Shown here piece after piece: positions 15,362-23,219 of a stretch of 52,310 bases of DNA. Source of the stretch: an uncultured Prevotellaceae bacterium (GTDB taxonomy: Bacteria > Bacteroidota > Bacteroidia > Bacteroidales > Bacteroidaceae); contig CAMHNI010000023.1 of NCBI GenBank assembly GCA_946186505.1, positions 1 through 52,310 of the forward strand, given 5' to 3'. Position numbers and translations under genes: made by a program. The notes below the pieces were generated by a model, which saw nothing but the letters and a program-made list of their open reading frames with translations, did not search any database and was not told the origin of the DNA. Positions within the stretch are counted from its first letter, which is position 1, and every line of letters starts with the position of its first letter.

Positions 15362-18052
15362 CTATCTTATCACTTTCTTACCATCGACAATGTTCAGGCC
15401 ACGACGCGGAGCAGCACGCTTCACACCGTCAACGCCATAGACCTGCGAACTGGCTGTGTCAACATGCAAATCACGCACTGCCGTATCGACGGTGTCGTCC
15501 ATCACAGACTTCACCTCATCGCCGTTCAGGGCGTAGTTGTATATGCGCACGTCGTCGATGTCAGCCGTCAGCAGCGGGTCTGCCGCAAACTGACTGCGCC
15601 CGAGGTAGTTCATCACCGGATGCAGGTCTCGGGGACTGATGCTGATGCCCGTGCCCGATCCGGCCTCTACGCCGTCAACATAGATGGTGGTCTTCTCACG
15701 GCCGATGGTCACGGCCACATGCTTCCACTGCTGCGTCACCAGCCTGGTCTTGCAATCGACGGTCTGTTCGGTTCCGCCGTTCTTGATGGCAAATCGCATG
15801 ACGTTGGTATAGCTGTTGTTGGGAGTCAGAAACATGTAGTGCCCGGTGTCGTTGCCAAAGTCGAAGAGACGCTGCCACTGGCTGCTGTTACGCAGGAACA
15901 CCCACATGGCTATCGTCAGCTCGTCGGTAGAGGCCACCTCGTAGGGCAGCTGCACATACTTGCCGGAACTGTTCGTCAGGCGCAGTGCCTTTGCTCCCGA
16001 CTTGCCGCCATCAACAAAAGTAGGCGTCCCCTCGTAGGCTGCGTCCATCATATTCTCAGTGTCGTCCCACAGGTTGTCCTCCATCCTCCAGCGGGCAACC
16101 AGCGAACGCTCGCCCGTGGGCAATGACTCCACCGCTTCTGATGCCTCCGACAGATTTTGCGCCCTGTCTATGGCTTTTACCTTATATATATATGCAGTCC
16201 CGGGTTGGCACGTGTTGTCAGTAAACTGTGTAGTAGTCAGCTTGCGGGCAATGGTGTTCCAGTCTTCTGTTCCCTTCGGAGCGCGTAGTACCATATAGCC
16301 CTCCAGGTCCTCTTCAGTGTTAGGTGTCCACTTCAGTGAAACTGCAGCAGTCAGAGCCTCGGCCGTCAGGCCTGTCGGTTGGACGGGAGCTGTTGTCTCG
16401 TAGTTGACGTCAACGGGAAGGAAACGGAACAACATGCGGTCGCGGGTGGACTCAGGCAGCATCGACGACTGTATGATGCGGGCCGTGGCTCCATCCCCTC
16501 CAGCAGCCATATAAAGAGCACTCTCACGGTTGCGGATATAGTAGTAGCCATTGCCGGCATACTCCACATACCACTGCTCGTTGCTCGAAGGCAGGTCCTG
16601 AGTCCAGGCTATGATATCCGAACCTGTCGTGGTTGAGAAGTCACGCACATTGATGCGGATATTGCTATTGTCAACCGACTCGATATCGAGAAAACTCAAA
16701 TCGCCACCCGAACGCTTGGTGCAGGGTTTCACCGTCCACTGCTGCCTCTTGTTAGTTGCTACAGATTTCTGCTGCAGGATATAACCACGGTTGGCATTAT
16801 AGCTGACGACATTGCCAGACTTCTTGTTCACTATCTTATAGACGCCGTCAAGCACGCCGGGAGCCACATCTTCACCCCACGTCACATCAATGACGCGCTC
16901 GGCATTGGTCTGTCCTTTCTGATAGCCCGTACCGCCGTTCATCTGCGTCAGGTATTCACGCACAGGGCCGTAACCGTCATAATAGACTTCGCGGTTTGTA
17001 GAAACCAGCTGATAATTGGTGGTCAAGGCCTGGCGCTCACTTGAACCTATGAACGCTTTCACCCGGCCGTCATCGTGACGATAGACCGAAGCTGCTGTCC
17101 AGTTGTTGCGGTGCTCACCGTAGGCCAGCCGCTCACCCTGACGGCTGATCTGGCAGAATTCGCCACGGGCACGGCTGTCAAAGCCCCACCAGATGCCGAC
17201 GGTCATGCCGTACTCCAGACCTATCATTGCCTCGCCCACGTTGTGCATCTCGTCGGCATAGCCCACCTTGCCGTCTTTCTGCAACTGCTGGAAGAAGCCT
17301 GCAAAAGTATCGAACGAGCCGGCCAGCTGATGAGTGTTGCCCCAGTCATAGTACTGCTTGCCTGGCGTGTACCAAGACAGAGCCTTGTCATTGTTCAGCG
17401 TGTTGCCGCCCACCATAGCTACGTCAGCACAGCTGGGGTAGTTCTCTTTCAGCAGCTTGGCCACCTGCCATTGCTTCAAAGGGCTGCCCCCTTCCTCGCG
17501 CGACCAATAGTCGCCTTCGTTGAAAGGCGAGATGCCTACGACAGGATGCTTCGTGTTCTGCTGAAGCCAGTGGACATGACTGTTAATCATGGCCGCCCAG
17601 TGCTCGTTGTTGGCCATATTATTCTTGACATAGTATTCGTCAGGAGTGATTGTTTCAAAGGCACCCTGATCGGCGGTGAGGACTATCGGCAGTGTCACAC
17701 TGGCCAGGTTGAGGTTGCTGTTTCGCTGACGCAACACCCTGAGGTCATCACTGCCCAGCACAGAATCGTTCGTGAGCACGTTGGTATAGCAGAAAGCAGA
17801 ACGGCCTATCCCCACATTTTCCTTTCCCATGTGGTTGATGCCTTTTTTCATGTTCTGTTCACTAATCCAAGCCTGATCAAGTCCCCAGGTCGGCTCGTAG
17901 CGTTTGCCCTCGCCCTTAATATCGAAGGCCACGGTGACATCAGCCTTTTTGAAGGCTGGCAGATAGATGCTCGACGAGGAGCGCACCTCGTCCTGAGCTG
18001 AAACCGCCGTCGTGGCCAACACGGCTGCAGCCATCAGTCCTGTTAATTTCAT
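15362..18052 (-). CDS. Secreted multidomain protein: putative clan-A-like glycosidase, ricin, FN3 and LamG domains
   Basis: From the ATG at 18052 the protein has 896 residues and begins MKLTGLMAAAVLATTAVSAQ, a signal peptide; an ATG at 18070 is possible. Residues about 25-420 resemble a TIM-barrel glycosidase, with candidate catalytic glutamates in ISPFNEGDYW and YADEMHNVGEAM, but I cannot place it in a GH family. Then come a ricin-type beta-trefoil (about 425-545, with QQWTVKPC and NEQWYVEYAG), an FN3 domain (about 560-645), a LamG jellyroll (about 655-835, with YVQLPYEVASTDELTIAMWV) and a C-terminal tail ending RGLNIVDGKKVIR. A TAAGTTTG box is at 18093-18100. No small peptide gene follows it. 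Confidence 0.72.
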   Translation of the reverse strand: MKLTGLMAAAVLATTAVSAQDEVRSSSSIYLPAFKKADVTVAFDIKGEGKRYEPTWGLDQAWISEQNMKKGINHMGKENVGIGRSAFCYTNVLTNDSVLGSDDLRVLRQRNSNLNLASVTLPIVLTADQGAFETITPDEYYVKNNMANNEHWAAMINSHVHWLQQNTKHPVVGISPFNEGDYWSREEGGSPLKQWQVAKLLKENYPSCADVAMVGGNTLNNDKALSWYTPGKQYYDWGNTHQLAGSFDTFAGFFQQLQKDGKVGYADEMHNVGEAMIGLEYGMTVGIWWGFDSRARGEFCQISRQGERLAYGEHRNNWTAASVYRHDDGRVKAFIGSSERQALTTNYQLVSTNREVYYDGYGPVREYLTQMNGGTGYQKGQTNAERVIDVTWGEDVAPGVLDGVYKIVNKKSGNVVSYNANRGYILQQKSVATNKRQQWTVKPCTKRSGGDLSFLDIESVDNSNIRINVRDFSTTTGSDIIAWTQDLPSSNEQWYVEYAGNGYYYIRNRESALYMAAGGDGATARIIQSSMLPESTRDRMLFRFLPVDVNYETTAPVQPTGLTAEALTAAVSLKWTPNTEEDLEGYMVLRAPKGTEDWNTIARKLTTTQFTDNTCQPGTAYIYKVKAIDRAQNLSEASEAVESLPTGERSLVARWRMEDNLWDDTENMMDAAYEGTPTFVDGGKSGAKALRLTNSSGKYVQLPYEVASTDELTIAMWVFLRNSSQWQRLFDFGNDTGHYMFLTPNNSYTNVMRFAIKNGGTEQTVDCKTRLVTQQWKHVAVTIGREKTTIYVDGVEAGSGTGISISPRDLHPVMNYLGRSQFAADPLLTADIDDVRIYNYALNGDEVKSVMDDTVDTAVRDLHVDTASSQVYGVDGVKRAAPRRGLNIVDGKKVIR

Positions 18053-18092
18053 ATATGTAATACAATTCATTGACACCTTTCGTTTTCTGCTG

Positions 18093-18100
18093 CAAACTTA
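18093..18100 (-). promoter_or_regulatory. -7 box of the ricin/LamG gene
   Basis: The minus strand reads TAAGTTTG (TAnnTTTG), 40 bases before the chosen ATG. The stretch 18101-18331 holds no gene. A plus-strand TATTTTTG box at 18207-18214 with TTTG 21 bases upstream could be a second distal promoter of the aromatic operon. Confidence 0.5.
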
Positions 18101-18331
18101 CAAAAAAATCCCCGAAACCACAAATGTTTCAAGGATTTTCTTCGTTTCTTCCTCATTCGTTATCACTTTAGTTTGTAGCATTTTGGGATAGTTCTCATTT
18201 TATTAGTATTTTTGCACACGAAATATCATCTTTTCTGACCTGCGATTGATTACAGATAATGGGACTATAGCAGTTATGTCCCCGATAATATGATAAAATG
18301 AAAGAGAAAAATGAAAATTTCTTGCAAATTA

Positions 18332-18363
18332 TTTGCGGGAATGGAGAAAAAGTGTTACTTTTG
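18332..18363 (+). promoter_or_regulatory. Promoter of the aromatic amino acid operon
   Basis: TTTG (18332-18335), a 20-base spacer and TACTTTTG (18356-18363) match the consensus. Transcription would start near 18370, placing the leader peptide ATG about 20 bases into the transcript. Confidence 0.75.
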
Positions 18364-18390
18364 TACCCGATAAACGAAAACTGAAGACAA

Positions 18391-18468
18391 ATGTTGAATC
18401 ACAACGCTTACTTTTACGGTTATTACTTTTACTTTGCAACGAGTTGTGAAGCGGTAGGCCGTATGTAA
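18391..18468 (+). CDS. Tyr/Phe-rich attenuation leader peptide
   Basis: This 25-codon frame (ATG 18391, TAA 18466-18468) contains the run AYFYGYYFYFA: five Tyr and three Phe within residues 7-15. It lies between a good promoter and a hairpin with a T-run, directly ahead of pheA. This is the classical layout of a ribosome-stalling leader that senses charged tRNA-Tyr and tRNA-Phe. The peptide itself probably has no other function. Confidence 0.85.
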   Translation: MLNHNAYFYGYYFYFATSCEAVGRM

Positions 18469-18539
18469 ATTGAAGATTGAACATTGAAGAAAGAAATAAT
18501 AAGGCTCCGCTTCACGAAAAGGTGAAAGCGGAGTTTTTT
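18446..18539 (+). promoter_or_regulatory. Transcription attenuator (antiterminator/terminator switch)
   Basis: The terminator is CTCCGCTTCAC (18505-18515), a GAAAAG loop and GTGAAAGCGGAG (18522-18533) with one bulge, followed by six T (18534-18539). GTGAAGCGG at 18446-18454, inside the leader peptide gene just after the aromatic codons, is perfectly complementary to CCGCTTCAC in the terminator's 5' arm and can act as the antiterminator. A ribosome paused on Tyr/Phe codons would leave 18446-18454 mostly free and allow read-through; one reaching the stop at 18468 would cover it and permit termination. Confidence 0.85.
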
Positions 18540-18578
18540 ATAGTAAAATAGTAAATCGTCAAATAGTAAAACGAAGGA

Positions 18579-19421
18579 ATGAAGAGAATAGCCATTCAAG
18601 GACTGACGGGGTCGTTCCACGATATTGCAGCACATCTCTATTTTGAGGGCGAGCAGGTACAGCTCATCTGTTGCTCAACATTCGAACAGGTCTTTCAGAA
18701 CATTAAGCAGGACCCGACGGCCATCGGCATGCTGGCAATAGAAAACACCATTGCCGGAAGCCTGCTGCACAACTACGAGTTGCTGCGCGACTCAGGGACG
18801 ACCATTGTTGGTGAGCACAAGCTGCATATCACCCACTGTATCTGCTGCCTGCCAGAGGACGACTGGAGCACCATCCAAGAAGTACACTCCCACCCTGTTG
18901 CATTGATGCAGTGCCGCCAGTTCCTGGCCCAGCATCCCACACTGAAGAACGTGGAGGCTGAGGATACGGCCGGCTCGGCGAAGATGATTGCCGAGGGACA
19001 GCATCGCGGCTGGGCAGCCATCTGCCATGCTGAGGCTGCACGGCTCTATGGGCTGAAGGTTTTAGAGGACCACATCGAGGACAACAAGCACAACTTCACC
19101 CGTTTCCTCGTGGTCAGCAATCCCAACAAGGCTGACATGCTCCGTCCGCTGACAGAAGCCAACAAGTCGAGCATCGTCTTCTCGCTGCCCCATGAGCAGG
19201 GCAGTTTGGCTCACGTGCTGGCAATTCTCTCATTCTACCACATCAACCTGACAAAGATACAGTCGCTGCCGATTATCGGGCGCGAGTGGGAGTATCTCTT
19301 TTATGTAGATGTGATGTACGACGACCTGACGCGTTACCGTCAGTCGATTGACGCCATTATCCCATTGACCAAGGACTTAAAGATTTTAGGAGAGTATAAG
19401 GATGGGAGGCAGACAAACTAA
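18579..19421 (+). CDS. pheA: Prephenate dehydratase
   Basis: The 280-residue protein has the two-lobed PDT catalytic domain (about 1-185) and a C-terminal ACT domain (about 195-275) for phenylalanine feedback. The catalytic threonine is in HNFTRFLVVS, and the PDT signature LAIENTIAGSLLHNYELL is clear. The ACT part reads SLPHEQGSLAHVLAILSFY. It converts prephenate to phenylpyruvate. It lacks a chorismate mutase domain, which here is fused to the DAHP synthase two genes downstream. It is the first gene of the attenuated operon; a palindromic repeat begins one base after its stop. Confidence 0.96.
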   Translation: MKRIAIQGLTGSFHDIAAHLYFEGEQVQLICCSTFEQVFQNIKQDPTAIGMLAIENTIAGSLLHNYELLRDSGTTIVGEHKLHITHCICCLPEDDWSTIQEVHSHPVALMQCRQFLAQHPTLKNVEAEDTAGSAKMIAEGQHRGWAAICHAEAARLYGLKVLEDHIEDNKHNFTRFLVVSNPNKADMLRPLTEANKSSIVFSLPHEQGSLAHVLAILSFYHINLTKIQSLPIIGREWEYLFYVDVMYDDLTRYRQSIDAIIPLTKDLKILGEYKDGRQTN

Positions 19422-19545
19422 AAGCCCACCCAAGCCCTCCCAAAGGGAGGGGTGTTTAAATACATGATATAAAACAAAGAATATGGAAACAATCAATAGC
19501 AAAAGTAATCAAAGTCCCTCCCTTGGGGAGGGGTTGGGGTGGGCT
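19422..19545 (+). repeat. Inverted pair of palindromic repeats across the pheA/aminotransferase junction
   Basis: The reverse copy (19422-19457) reads AAGCCCACCCAAGCCCTCCC, then AAAGGGAGGGG and TGTTTA. The forward copy (19514-19545) reads TCCCTCCCTTGGGGAGGGG then TTGGGGTGGGCT. The arms are complementary, and the forward copy lies inside the aminotransferase coding sequence, where it is translated as SPSLGEGLGWA. Confidence 0.85.
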
Positions 19546-20763
19546 CCTGCCGACCGTCTCAGTTTGGTACAGGAATACTACTTCAGCCGCAAACTGAAGG
19601 AGGTGGCCCAACTGAACGCCGAGGGCAAGAACATTATCAGCCTGGCCATAGGCAGTCCCGATATGCCGCCGTCGGAGCAGACGATAGAGAAGCTCTGCGA
19701 GGTGGCTCATCAGCCTAATGCCCACGGTTATCAGCCCACGATGGGTACGCCAGAGCTGCGCGAGGCCATGAGCGCCTTCTACAAGCGCTGGTACGACGTT
19801 GACCTCGACCCCAAAACCGAGGTGTTGCCCCTCATCGGTTCTAAGGAAGGTATCCTTCACGTCACGTTAGCCTTCGTCAATCCTGGCGACGAGGTGCTGG
19901 TGCCCAACCCAGGCTATCCCACCTATACCTCCTTGTCTAAAATATTAGGTGCCAAGATCGTGAACTACGACTTGCGCGAGGACAACGGCTGGCAACCCGA
20001 CTTCGACGAGTTGGAGAAGATGGACCTGAGCCGCGTGAAGCTGATGTGGACCAACTATCCCAACATGCCGACAGGTGGCCGCGCCCGCCGCGAGACCTAT
20101 GAGCGTCTCGTGAAGTTTGCCCAGGAGCACGGCATCGTCGTCGTCAACGACAACCCCTACAGTTTCATCCTCAGCGAGGAACATCTGAGCATCCTGCAGG
20201 TGCCAGGCGCCAAGGACTGCTGCATAGAGTTCAACTCCATGTCGAAGTCGCACAATATGCCCGGCTGGCGTGTGGGTCTCTGTGCCTCGAACGCGCAGTT
20301 TGTCCAGTGGATTCTAAAGGTACAGTCGAACATAGAGAGCGGCACTTTCCGCGGCATACAGTTAGCTGCCGCCGAGGCCTATCGCAACAGCGACGAGTGG
20401 CACCGCGAGGCCAACATCGAGCGCTATGCCCGTCGCCGCAAATACGCTGAGCAGATTATGGATGTCTTAGGCTGTACATACGACCCCAATCAGGTGGGTA
20501 TGTTCCTTTGGGGCAAGATCCCCGCCTCTGTGCAGAACGTGGAAGACCTGACGGAACGTGTGCTCCACGAGGCCCGCGTCTTTATCACCCCAGGCTTCAT
20601 CTTCGGCTCTAATGGTGAGCGCTACATCCGTATCTCCCTGTGTGCGAAGGAGGAAAAGATACAACAAGCATTAGAGAGAATTAAAAGCTTAGAGCCCACC
20701 CCACTCGACCTCAGGTCGCTTGACAGAGCAAGAAGCCTCCCAAAGGGAGAGGTGTCTGAATAG
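19483..20763 (+). CDS. Class I/II PLP aminotransferase (aromatic/aspartate type)
   Basis: The 426-residue fold-type I enzyme has the PLP-lysine segment NSMSKSHNMPGWRVGL near residue 255 and substrate motif NYPNMPTGG near 193. Its place between pheA and the DAHP synthase fits the final transamination of phenylpyruvate and 4-hydroxyphenylpyruvate. Both ends are altered by repeats. Residues 11-21 (SPSLGEGLGWA) come from a palindromic repeat, just before the conserved ADRLSLVQEYYFSRKL; the C-terminal tail after IQQALERIKSLE (TPLDLRSLDRARSLPKGEVSE) derives partly from a second copy that also supplies the stop. Family members usually start close to the ADRL segment. Exact substrate range is inferred. 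Confidence 0.9.
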   Translation: METINSKSNQSPSLGEGLGWAPADRLSLVQEYYFSRKLKEVAQLNAEGKNIISLAIGSPDMPPSEQTIEKLCEVAHQPNAHGYQPTMGTPELREAMSAFYKRWYDVDLDPKTEVLPLIGSKEGILHVTLAFVNPGDEVLVPNPGYPTYTSLSKILGAKIVNYDLREDNGWQPDFDELEKMDLSRVKLMWTNYPNMPTGGRARRETYERLVKFAQEHGIVVVNDNPYSFILSEEHLSILQVPGAKDCCIEFNSMSKSHNMPGWRVGLCASNAQFVQWILKVQSNIESGTFRGIQLAAAEAYRNSDEWHREANIERYARRRKYAEQIMDVLGCTYDPNQVGMFLWGKIPASVQNVEDLTERVLHEARVFITPGFIFGSNGERYIRISLCAKEEKIQQALERIKSLEPTPLDLRSLDRARSLPKGEVSE

Positions 20764-20866
20764 TGGGCTACCGTGAATAATCAATAAGAACAATTATTAA
20801 CTAAATAAATGGAGCACCCTATATGTAACTAAACATCCCTCCCTTGGGGAGGGCTTGGGTGGGCTT
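20693..20866 (+). repeat. Inverted repeat pair across the aminotransferase/DAHP synthase junction
   Basis: The reverse, degenerate copy (20693-20759) reads AGCCCACCCC, an unrelated stretch of about 30 bases, then GCCTCCCAAAGGGAGAGGTG. The forward copy (20829-20866) reads CTAAACATCCCTCCC, TTGGGGAGGGC and TTGGGTGGGCTT, ending three bases before the next ATG. The first part is translated at the end of the aminotransferase. Confidence 0.8.
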
Positions 20867-20869
20867 TAT

Positions 20870-21934
20870 ATGGAATTAGAATTAGAAAAACTGAATCTTC
20901 CGAGTGACAACGAACGTCCCTTCGTGATTGCAGGCCCTTGCAGCGCCGAGACCGAGGAACAAGTGATGGAAACCGCCCGACAGCTGGCCATGAAAGGCTG
21001 TCATAACTTCCGTGCCGGCGTGTGGAAGCCCCGCACCAAGCCCGGAGGCTTCGAGGGTCACGGAGAGCCTGCCTTGGTATGGCTGAAGCAGGTGAAGGAC
21101 GAGACCCACATGCTAGTTTCCACCGAAGTGGCAACCCCTGAGCACGTGGAGCTGGCCCTGAAGTATGATATCGATATCCTCTGGGTGGGTGCCCGCACCT
21201 CAGCTAACCCCTTCGCCATGCAGGCACTGGCCGACTCGCTGAAGGGTGTCGATGTACCCGTGTTCGTGAAGAACCCCGTAAACCCCGACATCGAACTGTG
21301 GATTGGCGCTTTGGAGCGCATCAACCAGGCTGGCATCAAGCGTCTGGGAGCCATCCACCGCGGCTTCTCAAGCTATGAGCAGAAAATCTATCGCAATGCA
21401 CCGATGTGGCAGATTCCCATTGAACTGCATCGCCGCATACCAGAGCTACCCATTATCTGTGACCCATCACACATCGGTGGCCGTCGCGAGCTGATAGCCC
21501 CGCTCTGCCAGCAAGCTATGGACTTAGGATTCGACGGACTTATCGTCGAGAGCCACTGCGATCCCGACAAAGCGTGGAGCGATGCCAAGCAACAGGTAAC
21601 GCCCGAGGTGCTTGACTATATTCTCTCGCTGCTGGTCATCCGCGACGAGCACACCACCACCGAGGGACTGGTGAGCCTGCGTAAGCAGATTGACGAGCTC
21701 GACAACCAGATTATGGACATCCTCGCCAAGCGCATGCGTGTCTGCCGTGAAATCGGCCACTACAAGAAGGAGCACAATATGACCGTGCTGCAGGCCTCGC
21801 GTTACAACGAGATACTGTCGAAGCGTGGCGTGCAGGGGTCGCTCTGCGGCATGGGCCCCGACTTTGTTGCCAAAGTGTTTGAGAACATTCACGAAGAGTC
21901 TGTAAGACAACAGATTGAGATTATTAACAAATAG
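20870..21934 (+). CDS. Bifunctional 3-deoxy-7-phosphoheptulonate synthase / chorismate mutase
   Basis: The 354-residue protein joins a type I (KDO8P-synthase-like) DAHP synthase (about 1-255) to an AroQ-type chorismate mutase (about 262-350). DAHP motifs are IAGPCSAETEEQVM, KPRTKPGGFEGHG, VKNPVNPD and DPSHIGG. The mutase part starts SLRKQIDELDNQIMDILAKRM. The fused mutase can act as a sensor for prephenate feedback in related enzymes. It makes the first shikimate-pathway intermediate and converts chorismate to prephenate for PheA and TyrA, which flank it in the operon. The ATG at 20870 lies three bases after a repeat; an in-frame TTG at 20855 inside the repeat is rejected. Confidence 0.95.
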   Translation: MELELEKLNLPSDNERPFVIAGPCSAETEEQVMETARQLAMKGCHNFRAGVWKPRTKPGGFEGHGEPALVWLKQVKDETHMLVSTEVATPEHVELALKYDIDILWVGARTSANPFAMQALADSLKGVDVPVFVKNPVNPDIELWIGALERINQAGIKRLGAIHRGFSSYEQKIYRNAPMWQIPIELHRRIPELPIICDPSHIGGRRELIAPLCQQAMDLGFDGLIVESHCDPDKAWSDAKQQVTPEVLDYILSLLVIRDEHTTTEGLVSLRKQIDELDNQIMDILAKRMRVCREIGHYKKEHNMTVLQASRYNEILSKRGVQGSLCGMGPDFVAKVFENIHEESVRQQIEIINK

Positions 21935-22091
21935 AAGCCTACCCAAGCCCTCCCCAAGGGAGGGATGTCTGATTACATGAAAAGGGTAAGGGGAATGAGA
22001 GATTATATCATAAACAACAAAAAGCAATAAATAAATCCACCGAGTTATGTAACTAAACATCCCTCCCTTTGGGAGGGCTTGGGTGGGCTTT
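21935..22091 (+). repeat. Inverted repeat pair across the DAHP synthase/tyrA junction
   Basis: The reverse copy (21935-21978) reads AAGCCTACCCAAGCCCTCCC, CAAGGGAGGG and ATGTCTGATTACATGA. The forward copy (22046-22091) reads TATGTAACTAAACATCCC, TCCCTTTGGGAGGGC and TTGGGTGGGCTT. The arms are about 45 bases long with about 70 bases between them, so the transcript can fold into one long hairpin whose 3' side ends five bases before the tyrA ATG. Confidence 0.88.
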
Positions 22092-22096
22092 CAATT

Positions 22097-22891
22097 ATGA
22101 AAATATTAGTCATGGGTGCAGGCAAGATGGGAAGTTTCTTCATCGACCTGCTGAGTTTCGACCACGAGGTGGCAGTCTTTGAGCGCGACCCCAAGCGCAT
22201 GCGGTTCACCTACAACTGCCAGCGGTTTACGACGCTGGAGGAAGTCAAGGAGTTTGAACCAGAGCTGATGATCAATGCCGTTACGCTGAAATACACGATT
22301 CCCGTATTCAAGGAGGTCATTCCCTACCTGCCGAAGGAGTGTATCATCAGCGATATTGCCTCGGTAAAGACCGACTTGAAGGATTTCTACGAGTCAACAG
22401 GCATGCGCTACGTCTCTACACACCCGATGTTCGGTCCTACGTTTGCCAACCTTCAGCAACTTTCAGAAGAGAATGCTATCATTATCAGCGAAGGCGACTA
22501 CATGGGGCGCATCTTCTTCAAGGACCTTTATCAGCGGTTGGGACTGAACATCTATGAATACACCTTCGAAGAACATGACCGCACGGTGGCCTATTCGCTG
22601 TCTATTCCCTTCGTTTCCACGTTCGTCTTTGCTGCCGTCATGAAGCATCAGGACGCGCCAGGTACCACGTTCAAACGCCATATGCGCATTGCCAAAGGCG
22701 TGCTCAATGAGGATGACTACCTGCTGCAGGAAATCCTGTTCAACCCCTACACCCACGATCAGGTCTCGCAGATCCGCACCGAGCTGAAGGAACTGCTTGA
22801 AATTATCGACAACAAGGATGCTGACAACATGAAAGCCTATCTGACGAAGATACGCAACAATGTACGGCGCGACATAGAGATCAAACGGTAA
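22097..22891 (+). CDS. tyrA: Prephenate dehydrogenase
   Basis: The 264-residue protein has an N-terminal Rossmann fold (MGAGKMGSFF) and the TyrA motifs DIASVKTDLK and STHPMFGPTFAN, followed by the helical dimerisation domain. It oxidises prephenate to 4-hydroxyphenylpyruvate with NAD or NADP. No ACT domain is present. It is the last gene of the aromatic operon. The start at 22097 gives the canonical MKILVMGAGKMG; an in-frame start six codons upstream lies within the repeat. Confidence 0.94.
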   Translation: MKILVMGAGKMGSFFIDLLSFDHEVAVFERDPKRMRFTYNCQRFTTLEEVKEFEPELMINAVTLKYTIPVFKEVIPYLPKECIISDIASVKTDLKDFYESTGMRYVSTHPMFGPTFANLQQLSEENAIIISEGDYMGRIFFKDLYQRLGLNIYEYTFEEHDRTVAYSLSIPFVSTFVFAAVMKHQDAPGTTFKRHMRIAKGVLNEDDYLLQEILFNPYTHDQVSQIRTELKELLEIIDNKDADNMKAYLTKIRNNVRRDIEIKR

Positions 22892-22920
22892 TCATTGCGC
22901 CCTGAAACGGCGCATTAACA

Positions 22921-22986
22921 ACCATTCCAGGGGCTTCGGAACACTGTTCCAAAGCCCCTGGAATGGTGTTCCGGAAGCTCCGGAAC
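22921..22986. repeat. Large palindrome after tyrA
   Basis: ACCATTCCAGGGGCTT (22921-22936) pairs with AAGCCCCTGGAATGGT (22952-22967), with an inner GGAAC/GTTCC stem. It is followed directly by a second palindrome, GTTCCGGA-AGC-TCCGGAAC. No T-run follows on either strand. It could end the aromatic operon or the convergent peptide gene, or be an inserted element. Confidence 0.6.
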
Positions 22987-23032
22987 GAAGGAATAAAGGA
23001 GTTATCTATTCAGTCACTTTATTGAAAGGGAA

Positions 23033-23197
23033 TCAGAATGGCAAGGGAAACAAGCGATCGAAAAGTTCCTGACGAGCATCCTGATGGTCGATGGGCTGGA
23101 AGTCATCGACAATATCGATAGCCACAGATGACTCCAGCATAGCCTGTTCACTACTGATTGTCAGCACTTCCAGTGTCGGACGTTGATATTTCTTCAT
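23033..23197 (-). CDS. 54-residue MKKY-type peptide downstream of pectate lyase
   Basis: The frame starts at 23197, only 22 bases after the pectate lyase stop, with AAGGAAAA just upstream. The product begins MKKYQRPTLEVL, has EQAMLESS at 18-25 and ends FDRLFPLPF. It is strongly acidic in the middle (IDIVDDFQPIDHQD). It aligns at both ends with the peptides at 40904 and 46793. There is no signal peptide or membrane segment. The function is unknown; the constant position behind large secreted proteins suggests a linked role. Confidence 0.75.
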   Translation of the reverse strand: MKKYQRPTLEVLTISSEQAMLESSVAIDIVDDFQPIDHQDARQELFDRLFPLPF

Positions 23198-23219
23198 AGC
23201 TTTTTTCCTTTTTTACTAG

